From assembly GCA_027045875.1 (NCBI GenBank), contig JALUAG010000066.1:1-64000 (forward strand): a DNA stretch of 64,000 nt. The letters run 5' to 3'. The notes beneath the pieces are model-generated. The model worked only from the letters and a program-made list of their open reading frames with translations. It was not told where the DNA came from and searched no databases. Numbering within the stretch: position 1 is the stretch's first letter; every line of letters begins with the position of its first letter. Of this stretch, positions 1-8,367 are shown one piece after another. This DNA comes from Alphaproteobacteria bacterium (GTDB taxonomy: Bacteria > Pseudomonadota > Alphaproteobacteria > Geminicoccales > Geminicoccaceae). The position numbers were made by a program, and so were the translations under genes.

Positions 1-763
1 CCCGCACGAGCCCCGTCCGATAGCGCTTCAGGTTCTCGATCTGGCCCCGGAAGATGCGGCCGATATGCTGCTGCACGGGGGTCATCGCCCGCTTGCGCCG
101 GATCGTCCAGCGCAGCACCTCGGAGACCGCGAACATGCCGATCATGGCCGGGATGAAGCTCACCCCGCCCATCAGCTCGACGACGCCGAAGGCGAAGCGC
201 GGATAGCCCGTCGTGATGTCGATGCCGATGGTGGCGATGAACAGGCCCAGGAGCAGCGAGACGAGCCCCTTGAGGGGGCTGCCGGTGGCGATGAAGGCGG
301 CGCAGGAGAGGCCGAAGAGCGCCAGCCAGAAATATTCGAAGGAGCTGAACTTGAGGGCGAACTCGGCGAGGATCGGGGCGGTCGAGGCGAGGATCACCGA
401 CCCCACCAGACCGCCGATCACCGAAAAGAGGAGGCCGGCGCCGAGCGCCCGCTCGGCCTGCCCCTTGCGGGTCAGCCGGTAGGCGTCCTCGACATAGGCG
501 GCGGAGGCGGGGGTGCCCGGGATCCGCAGCAGCGCCCCGGGCAGATCGCCGGCGAAGATGGCCATCGCGGTGGTGGTCACGATCGCCGCCAGCGCCGGTA
601 CGGGATCCATGAAGAAGGTGACGGGCACGAGAAGCGCGGTGGCCAAGGTCGCGGTCAGGCCGGGCATGGCGCCCACGAACAGCCCGAACAGACCGGCCAT
701 GAACACCACCAGCAGGGTGCCGGGGCTCAGCACCAGCGCGACGGCGTCGAACAGCGGCTCCAT
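1..763 (-). CDS. tctA: Tripartite tricarboxylate transporter large permease TctA (3' part beyond window)
   Basis: Large inner-membrane permease of a TTT-family carboxylate importer, working with TctB and the periplasmic binder TctC just upstream. The visible 254 codons begin at the ATG ending at 763 with MEPLFDAVALVLSP, and the frame stays open to the left edge, so roughly the second half of the usual ~500 residues is missing. Typical TctA features are the glycine-rich GAMPGLTATLA segment near residue 32, LPGALLRIPGTPASAA near residue 75, and alternating hydrophobic helices. The start lies 6 bp after the tctB stop, so the two are probably translated together. The family is clear. The substrate (citrate, tartrate, glutamate, terephthalate or another carboxylate) cannot be read from the sequence. 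Confidence 0.93.
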   Translation of the reverse strand, partial: MEPLFDAVALVLSPGTLLVVFMAGLFGLFVGAMPGLTATLATALLVPVTFFMDPVPALAAIVTTTAMAIFAGDLPGALLRIPGTPASAAYVEDAYRLTRKGQAERALGAGLLFSVIGGLVGSVILASTAPILAEFALKFSSFEYFWLALFGLSCAAFIATGSPLKGLVSLLLGLFIATIGIDITTGYPRFAFGVVELMGGVSFIPAMIGMFAVSEVLRWTIRRKRAMTPVQQHIGRIFRGQIENLKRYRTGLVR

Positions 764-769
764 GCCCGC

Positions 770-1246
770 TCACCAGGGCAGGTAGGGCAGCGGCCCCAGC
801 GGCAGGGGCACGAGGAGCAGCACGCGGAACAGCCAGTCCACGACCAGCACCGCGAGGAGGGCGAGACCGAAGGCGAGAAGGACGCCGCGGCCGCGAAAAC
901 GCCAGATGAGCCCGCCGACGATGGCGGTGGCGGTGATCAGGAAGCCGAGCCGGTCGGCGAGCAGGATGAAGGCGGCGAGCCCCGCCACCACCGCCGCGGC
1001 GTCGAGCAGGCGGGCGCGGTCGCGCGCCCCCTCGCTCAGCACCACGAGGGGCGGCCGCGGACGGCGTCGCAGATCACCGACGATCAGCGCCAGGCCGCAG
1101 AGGAACAGCCCGGCGCCGACGATGCCGGGCATCAGCGCCGAGCCGTAGGCCTGACCCGGCAGGATGGGGAAGCTCTGCGCCCACCAGAAGACGGCGAGAC
1201 CGAAGAGCGACCAGAGAAATCCCCACAGACGATCGGAGAGGATCAC
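770..1246 (-). CDS. tctB: Tripartite tricarboxylate transporter small permease TctB
   Basis: Small membrane subunit of the TTT carboxylate transporter, 158 aa, which is usual for TctB. Four hydrophobic segments are visible: residues ~5-25, ~35-57, ~85-105 and a double helix ~110-145. The early GQAYGSALMPGIVGAGL stretch matches the conserved TctB pattern of a loop followed by P-x-[IV]-x(2)-G. It sits between tctC (27 bp upstream) and tctA (6 bp downstream) on the same strand, as expected for a tctCBA operon. TctB diverges strongly in sequence, so the call rests on size, topology and neighbours together. Confidence 0.9.
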   Translation of the reverse strand: MILSDRLWGFLWSLFGLAVFWWAQSFPILPGQAYGSALMPGIVGAGLFLCGLALIVGDLRRRPRPPLVVLSEGARDRARLLDAAAVVAGLAAFILLADRLGFLITATAIVGGLIWRFRGRGVLLAFGLALLAVLVVDWLFRVLLLVPLPLGPLPYLPW

Positions 1247-1273
1247 CGGTCGCCCCCCGTTCCCTCCGCGGGA

Positions 1274-2251
1274 TCAGCCCTTGGCCAGGCCCAGCTTCTT
1301 CATCACCTTGCCCAGCGCCGCGTCGCGCTCGGCCATGAAGGCCTCGAAGTCGGCGGGGCCCTTCCACACCACGCCGAAGCCGCGCTGCGCCATGAAGTCC
1401 CGGAACTCCTTGCTCTCGTGGATCTCCTTCAGCACCGGCACCAGCGTGTCCACCACCTCCTGGGGCAGGCCCTTGGGTCCGGCGATGCCGCGCCAGGCGC
1501 CGAGGGTCCAGTCGACCCCCTCCTCCTTCAGGGTCGGCACGTCGGGGAACACCGGATTGCGCTCCTCGGCCATCACCGCGAGGCTCTTGACCTTGCCGGC
1601 ATCGATCAGGGCCTTGGCCTCGGGCACCGAGGAGGTGACGATGTCCACGCCGCCGGCGACCAGATCCTGGAGACCCGGGGCCGCCCCCTGGCTCGGCACC
1701 CAGGTCACGCGGTCGGATTCGAGCCCTGCCGCGTCCAGCATCCCGGCCAGCGCCAGATGCCAGATGCCGCCCTGCCCCGTCCCCGACGCCTTGTACGTCC
1801 CGGGCGGGTTGCTGCGGATGTCCGCCAGCATCTCCTCGACGCTGTTCCAGGGCGAGTCCACCCGCACCTGCACGCCCGCGGGATCCTCGTTGTAGAGGGC
1901 GAGCGGGGTGTAGGAGCGATAGTCGATGTCGGTGAGACCGGCCCAGTGCATCATCCCGGTCTCGACGGTGATGACGCCGATGGTGTAGCCGTCGGGCGGC
2001 GCGTTGGCGATCGCCGCATGGCCGACCACGCCCGAGCCGCCGGTGCGGTTCACGACCGTGACCGGCACCCCGAGACGCTTTTCCATGAGGCTCGCGAGGA
2101 TGCGACCGGTGGCGTCGGTGCCGCCGCCGGCACCCCAGGGCACGATGATGGTGATCGGCCGCTCCGGATAGGCGCTGGCGCTGGTGCCGGAGAAGGCGAA
2201 GGCGGCGGCCACGGCCAGGCCCACCGTCGCCAGAAGGGTTCTGCGCAACAT
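1274..2251 (-). CDS. tctC: Periplasmic tricarboxylate-binding protein TctC (Bug family)
   Basis: Solute-binding protein that captures a carboxylate in the periplasm and hands it to TctAB. It has 325 aa. The chosen ATG at 2251 is preceded by a strong GGGGAGG ribosome-binding site and opens a signal peptide, MLRRTLLATVGLAVAAAFAFS, with cleavage near ASA-Y. The mature start YPERPITIIVPWGAGGGTD is the Bug/TctC hallmark, followed by GGSGVVGHAAIANAPPDGYT. Bug proteins are very numerous in some proteobacteria and bind diverse ligands, so the substrate is unknown. It is the first gene of the tctCBA operon, divergent from the glycosylase gene at 2388; the ~136 bp between them should hold both promoters. 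Confidence 0.94.
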   Translation of the reverse strand: MLRRTLLATVGLAVAAAFAFSGTSASAYPERPITIIVPWGAGGGTDATGRILASLMEKRLGVPVTVVNRTGGSGVVGHAAIANAPPDGYTIGVITVETGMMHWAGLTDIDYRSYTPLALYNEDPAGVQVRVDSPWNSVEEMLADIRSNPPGTYKASGTGQGGIWHLALAGMLDAAGLESDRVTWVPSQGAAPGLQDLVAGGVDIVTSSVPEAKALIDAGKVKSLAVMAEERNPVFPDVPTLKEEGVDWTLGAWRGIAGPKGLPQEVVDTLVPVLKEIHESKEFRDFMAQRGFGVVWKGPADFEAFMAERDAALGKVMKKLGLAKG

Positions 2252-2387
2252 CTTCTGCCTCCCCTGTTGTCGCTGCGTCGCGTTCGCGCTTCTGATGCCG
2301 CAGGCCAATGTCATAGGACCGCGCGGGGTGCCAGGGCAAGAGCGAAGCCCGCAACGGATCGAGGATTCCCCGGATGCCCGCGGGACG

Positions 2388-2999
2388 ATGGGGCGATCGG
2401 TCGCGGATTTCGCGCGCCTGCTGGCGGAGATCCGGGCCTGCTCCGTCTGCGCCGCCCGTCTGCCGGCGGGACCGCGTCCGATCGTCCAGCTCCACCCCGC
2501 CGCCCCCGTCCTCATCGTCAGCCAGGCACCGGGCCTCGCCGCCCATCGGAGCGGCATCCCCTTCGACGATCCGAGCGGCGAACGGCTGCGCGCCTGGATG
2601 GGGATCGACCGCACCTGCTTCTACGATCCCACCCGGATCGCCATCATGCCGATGGGTTTCTGCTATCCGGGCCGCGGCAGGGACGGCGATCTCCCGCCGC
2701 GGCCGGAATGCGCGCCCCTCTGGCACCCCCGCATCCTGGCGCGGCTGCGCGCCCTCCGGCTGGGGCTCCTGATCGGCCGCTACGCGGTGCGCCACTATCT
2801 GGGCACGCGGTTCGGCCGCAACCTCACCGGGACGGTGGCGAACTGGCGGCAGCTTCCCTCGCCCTGGCTCGCCCTGCCCCACCCCTCGCCCCGCAACGGC
2901 CCCTGGCTCGACGCCCATCCCTGGTTCGAGCGGGAGCTGCTGCCGGTCCTCCGGGACCGGGTGCGGGCGGCCCTCGCCTCCGGTGGCGATCGGCGGTGA
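2388..2999 (+). CDS. Uracil-DNA glycosylase family protein (COG1573-like)
   Basis: Putative DNA base-excision glycosylase of the UDG superfamily, 203 aa. Motif 1 appears as SQAPG at residues 45-49, in place of the commoner GQAPG or GEAPG, followed by the conserved GIPFDDPSGERLRAWMGID. Motif 2 is LPHPSPRN around residue 165. Five cysteines (18, 21, 77, 92, 108) resemble the Fe-S ligands of family 4/5 enzymes, in the contexts CSVC, TCFYD, FCYPG and PECA. The PMGFCYPGRG and ECAPLWHPRIL blocks place it in a proteobacterial subgroup whose enzymology is, as far as I know, poorly defined. ATG 2388 was chosen because homology starts there (MGRSVADFARLLAEIRAC); the ribosome-binding site is weak. Its stop overlaps the GTG of the next gene by 4 bp. 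Confidence 0.85.
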   Translation: MGRSVADFARLLAEIRACSVCAARLPAGPRPIVQLHPAAPVLIVSQAPGLAAHRSGIPFDDPSGERLRAWMGIDRTCFYDPTRIAIMPMGFCYPGRGRDGDLPPRPECAPLWHPRILARLRALRLGLLIGRYAVRHYLGTRFGRNLTGTVANWRQLPSPWLALPHPSPRNGPWLDAHPWFERELLPVLRDRVRAALASGGDRR

Positions 3000-3772
3000 C
3001 CGCGCCCGAAGCCCTCGCCGTCATCCGCCGCCGTCTGGCGCGCGCCGGCCTCCTGCTGCGCGGCGGCTTCCATCCCCGGGCCGACGACGGGGTGCCGCAT
3101 CTCGCGGACGGCCGGCCGACGCGCACCCTGCTGCTGGTCGGCAATGCGGGACGCACCCTCTGGCGCCGTCTCGCGGGATCACCCGAGATGACGCGGCCTC
3201 ACCCGTTCGACGCCTACTGTCGACGGGTCCTGGGCGAGCTCGCCGCTGGGTGCGGCGCGCGGGCCGTGTTCCCGGACGAAGGACCTCCCTGGTATCCCTT
3301 CCAGCGCTGGGCGATGCGGGCGGAGCCCGGCCTTCGCCCCTCGCCGCTGGGCATTCTCCTGCACCCGCGTTTCGGCCCCTGGCACGCCTATCGCGGGGCG
3401 CTGCTGTTCGCCGGGCGGCTGCCGCTCGCTGCGCCCCCGCCCCTCGCCTGGCCCTGCGTGGTCTGTCGGGACCGTCCCTGCCTCACCGCCTGCCCGGCGG
3501 GCGCGGTCACCGCCGAGGGCTACCATGTCGCCCGCTGCCGCGCCCTTCTCGAACGGCTGCCGGACGGCCCCTGCATGCGCGGCGGCTGTCTCGCCCGTCA
3601 CGCCTGTCCGGTCGGCCGTGCCTTCGTCTACGATGCCGCCCAGGCGGCCCATCACATGCGGGCCTTCGTCACTCCGGAGAGGGACAGGGCTCGCCCAGAA
3701 AGCGAACCTGATCGCGGGGATAGCGCTCCGCGTCCACCACGTTGCCCGCCCAACCGGGCTCGACGAGATTGA
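2996..3772 (+). CDS. 4Fe-4S protein with MMACHC/QueG-like N-terminal region
   Basis: 258-aa cytoplasmic protein of unassigned function. Cysteines 154, 157, 162 and 166 form a CxxCx4CxxxCP ferredoxin motif, and 181, 193, 198 and 204 could hold a second cluster; the layout recalls the ferredoxin tail of epoxyqueuosine reductase QueG. The N-terminal half carries HPRFGPWHAYRG at residues 123-134, very like the HPRFGGWFAIRG segment of the human cobalamin chaperone MMACHC (recalled, not searched). QueG and reductive dehalogenases are known relatives of MMACHC, so a cobalamin-linked redox role is plausible but inferred. The start is a GTG overlapping the glycosylase stop by 4 bp (GTGA), so the two are coupled. 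The last ~35 residues are Arg/Pro-rich, unconserved in appearance, and overlap the convergent gene at 3669-5009. Confidence 0.7.
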   Translation: MTAPEALAVIRRRLARAGLLLRGGFHPRADDGVPHLADGRPTRTLLLVGNAGRTLWRRLAGSPEMTRPHPFDAYCRRVLGELAAGCGARAVFPDEGPPWYPFQRWAMRAEPGLRPSPLGILLHPRFGPWHAYRGALLFAGRLPLAAPPPLAWPCVVCRDRPCLTACPAGAVTAEGYHVARCRALLERLPDGPCMRGGCLARHACPVGRAFVYDAAQAAHHMRAFVTPERDRARPESEPDRGDSAPRPPRCPPNRARRD

Positions 3773-5009
3773 CCCATTCCCAGACCACCTCGCCGCTTTC
3801 GGGCTCCACCTCGAACAGCCGTCCGCCGTGGGAATCGACGGCCAGGATGTTGCCATTGGGCAGCGGCGCCTGCTCGCCGCGGGAGCGGTTGTAGAAGGCG
3901 AACTCCCCCTTTCCCTCCCACTCCCAGACGATGCGGCTGCCGACCGGGTCGATCTCGAGCAGCCGCGTGTTGCCGAAGAGCGCCTTCGCGCCGGTGATCC
4001 GGTTGTCGTAGAGGAGAATGTGGCCGTCGGGCAGGAAGTCGGGGTCGTGCTGTCCGAGGAAGGGGCCGGTGGTCGACCATTTGACGAGGCGGGAACGGCC
4101 GTCGAAGACGACGATGGTGTTGATGTTGCGGAACGAGACCATGATGTCCCCGGCCTCGAACAGCGGAAAGGCATCCGCCATCTCGGCGTCCAGCACCTCG
4201 ACCGTGTTGTTGTGGAGGGGATCCTTGACCCGGCTCGCGACGGTGGAACCGGGACCGGAGAACAGAAGATCCTGGCGATCGCTCGCATAGAGCGCGTCGA
4301 TGAGCGACCACTCCTCGAGAATCTCTCCCTCGGGAGACACCCGGATCAGCGTCTCGTCCAGATAGTAGCCCTCGGGACCGGGAAAGAGCCGCGGACGCTC
4401 GGGACGTGTCTCGAAGACCTTCTCCCAGCCGACGATGAGCAGATCACCGTTCGGCAGGAAGTCCATGTCGTGATGGGTATCGCGGGCGATGCTCCAGACC
4501 GGCCGCGAACAACGGTCGAGCTTGACCGTGCCCAGGGCGTAGACGTTGAGGAACACGTCGCCCTCGGGAGTCATCATCGCGCCGTGGATGTTCATGTCGC
4601 GCAGGATGCCCGCCGGGCTTTCCTGGATCCGGTCCGGCCACAGCTCGCGCGGATCCATCGTCCAGCGATGGACGATCTCGCCGTTCATGTCGAGCAGCAG
4701 GGCCTGCGCCATGCCCTCGTAGTTGGCGGTGACGAAGGTGTAGCCGTCGAATGCCCGCTGCCGATCGTAGACGGTCACCCCCCCGGTCCGGCGGGGCGTC
4801 GGCTCCACGTACCTCGAACGGATGCCGAGATAATGGCGCCAGTTTTCCTTCCAGTCCTGTGCGGCGTCCATCGCCATCCTGAGCTGCCGTGCCGGCGGCC
4901 AGTCGTACTTCCCGACACCGATGCCATACACGAACATCACGAGCGCGATCGCCGCGTAGAGCGACAGCCTTTCGATCCGGTCGGCGACCCGTGCCAGTTT
5001 CGTCGCCAT
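3669..5009 (-). CDS. Arylsulfotransferase (ASST) family beta-propeller protein
   Basis: 446-aa protein with an N-terminal membrane anchor (residues ~15-32) and a periplasmic portion. Repeated blade motifs such as HRWTMDPRELWPDR, THHDMDFLPNGDLLIVGWE, LVKWSTTGPFLGQHDPDFLPDGHILLYDN and QAPLPNGNILAVDSHGGRLFEV are typical of the ASST/arylsulfotransferase-like beta-propeller (pfam05935/pfam14269). Classical ASST transfers sulfate between phenols through a histidine and is matured by a dedicated DsbL/DsbI pair. No such partner lies nearby, and the protein has only two cysteines of note (C-SRPVW and the C-terminal CPSPE). Many anchored relatives have no known substrate. The ATG at 5009 follows a GGCGAG-like ribosome-binding site. 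The 3' end overlaps the convergent ferredoxin-like gene by 104 bp. Confidence 0.8.
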   Translation of the reverse strand: MATKLARVADRIERLSLYAAIALVMFVYGIGVGKYDWPPARQLRMAMDAAQDWKENWRHYLGIRSRYVEPTPRRTGGVTVYDRQRAFDGYTFVTANYEGMAQALLLDMNGEIVHRWTMDPRELWPDRIQESPAGILRDMNIHGAMMTPEGDVFLNVYALGTVKLDRCSRPVWSIARDTHHDMDFLPNGDLLIVGWEKVFETRPERPRLFPGPEGYYLDETLIRVSPEGEILEEWSLIDALYASDRQDLLFSGPGSTVASRVKDPLHNNTVEVLDAEMADAFPLFEAGDIMVSFRNINTIVVFDGRSRLVKWSTTGPFLGQHDPDFLPDGHILLYDNRITGAKALFGNTRLLEIDPVGSRIVWEWEGKGEFAFYNRSRGEQAPLPNGNILAVDSHGGRLFEVEPESGEVVWEWVNLVEPGWAGNVVDAERYPRDQVRFLGEPCPSPE

Positions 5010-5177
5010 CTGCGCGTCTCGCCTCCTGTTCTCCGGGGCGACAGCCGAGGACCGGACGCCGCCGCCCCCCGTCCGCGCCTCTCTATGCTCCCTGTGGTCG
5101 ATCAGGGCAAGTGAGTATCATCCGACAGTTGTGGACGATCCGCGTTACACAGCCGATGTTGCCTGCTCCCGCGACGC

Positions 5178-7160
<1,983 letters not shown>

Positions 7161-7248
7161 CGGATCCGACAGTTCGGGCGTTGCCAGGCGATGGCCGATG
7201 CTTACCAGCAGCGTCGCCGCGCAGCCAGCCCGCCGCGACGGGGCGTCC

Positions 7249-7722
7249 TCAACCGGCTACCAGCTTGGCGCCGAACTGGGCCTCGGTGGCCAGCGCACCG
7301 TCGACCGACGCCCGCCCCTCGAAGCGGTAGACCCCGAGCCGGCTGCGCACCAGCTCGACCTCGAGGCGGAGCTGATGGCCGGGCCGGATGGGGCGCCGGA
7401 AGCGGGCGCGGTCCACCGACATGAAATAGACGGGGCTGCCCTCGAGGCCGGCTCCCATGCTGGCGATCACGAGAACGGCCGCCGTCTGGGCCATGGCCTC
7501 GATGACCAGCACCCCCGGCATGATGGGATCGCCCGGAAAATGGCCGCCGAAGAAGGGCTCGTTGATGGTCACGTTCTTGATGCCCACCGCTCGCTCGAAG
7601 GCCCGGATGTCGGTGACGGCGTCGAGCATCAGCATCGGGAAACGGTGCGGGATGATGCGCATCACCTCGTTGACGTCGAGATCGGGCATCGGCGTGCCGG
7701 GCGCCTTCTCTTCGTGCACCAT
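7249..7722 (-). CDS. fabZ: 3-hydroxyacyl-ACP dehydratase FabZ
   Basis: Dehydrates (3R)-hydroxyacyl-ACP in fatty acid elongation; cytoplasmic hot-dog fold. 157 aa. The catalytic signature is present: [11 protein letters not shown] (catalytic His) near residue 25 and [23 protein letters not shown] (catalytic Glu) near residues 57-79. The ATG at 7722 has GAGGAG seven bases upstream. It lies 35 bp after skp. In most Gram-negatives fabZ sits between lpxD and lpxA; here skp precedes it and a pccA-like gene follows it, so both lipid A genes are missing from this locus. It is the last clearly recognisable member of the rpsB-to-fabZ run. Confidence 0.96.
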   Translation of the reverse strand: MVHEEKAPGTPMPDLDVNEVMRIIPHRFPMLMLDAVTDIRAFERAVGIKNVTINEPFFGGHFPGDPIMPGVLVIEAMAQTAAVLVIASMGAGLEGSPVYFMSVDRARFRRPIRPGHQLRLEVELVRSRLGVYRFEGRASVDGALATEAQFGAKLVAG

Positions 7723-7757
7723 CGATATCTCCTCGTCGCTGCGGGGATCCCCGTGTG

Positions 7758-8354
7758 CTATTCCGTGCCCCCGGCCGCAACCTCGGGCACCTCGACACGC
7801 GGCAGTCGGGCGTCGAGGCCGGACAGCACTTCCTCGGTCAGATCGAGGCGGGGCGAGAACAAGAGCACGGCCGTGCTGGGCAGGACGAGATTGAAGCCCC
7901 GCTCCTCGGCCAGTTCCCCCACCACCTCGATGATGGCGTTGCGGACCTCGGCATAGGCACTGGCCGAGGCGGCGTCGAGCTGGCGCCGCCGTTCCTGCAC
8001 CTGCCGCTGCACGGCCGCGGCCTCCCGCTCGAACTCGCGCCGTTTCCTGGCGAACGCCTCGGGCGAGAGCAGGCTGCGCTGACGGGTGATCTCCCGCTCC
8101 TTCTCCAGCAGCTCCTGCTCCTTTTTCTTGATTTCCTCCTGATAGCGCCGGCGACGGGCCTCGATCTCCTCGCGTATCTGTCGTGCCGCCTTGGCCTCCC
8201 GCAGCAGCCGCTGATAGTTGACCACCGCCACAACCGCGGGCGGAAACGGCTCGGCCGAAAGGTTCCCGCCCCCGGGGGCGGCGGCGCCGAGGGTGAACCC
8301 GCAGGCGGCCGTCAGAACCCCTCCCAGCAGCCGGCGCCGGGCCGGAGAGCGCAC
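7758..8354 (-). CDS. skp: OmpH/Skp family periplasmic chaperone
   Basis: Periplasmic holdase that delivers unfolded outer-membrane proteins to BamA, encoded 13 bp upstream. A signal peptide ([22 protein letters not shown]) is followed by [19 protein letters not shown] and a long charged coiled coil (about residues 50-130; [22 protein letters not shown]), then a C-terminal strand [24 protein letters not shown], the standard OmpH layout. I favour the GTG at 8354 (198 aa) because it opens directly into the signal peptide and avoids overlap with bamA. An ATG at 8417 (219 aa) is the alternative and would overlap bamA by 50 bp. The usual downstream neighbour lpxD is absent. Confidence 0.85.
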   Translation of the reverse strand: MRSPARRRLLGGVLTAACGFTLGAAAPGGGNLSAEPFPPAVVAVVNYQRLLREAKAARQIREEIEARRRRYQEEIKKKEQELLEKEREITRQRSLLSPEAFARKRREFEREAAAVQRQVQERRRQLDAASASAYAEVRNAIIEVVGELAEERGFNLVLPSTAVLLFSPRLDLTEEVLSGLDARLPRVEVPEVAAGGTE

Positions 8355-8367
8355 CCCCGGCGGCCCG

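Noticed and set aside
65-2995. Long plus-strand open frame preceding the 4Fe-4S gene
   Set aside because: It is antisense to tctA, tctB and tctC; the predicted peptide is low-complexity Gly/Arg/His with no recognisable domain. Only its last 258 codons, from GTG 2996, are real.
3669-3772. Frameshift truncation of the ferredoxin tail
   Set aside because: The frame is continuous from GTG 2996 to TGA 3772; tail overlap with the convergent gene is a better explanation than a sequence error, though it cannot be excluded.
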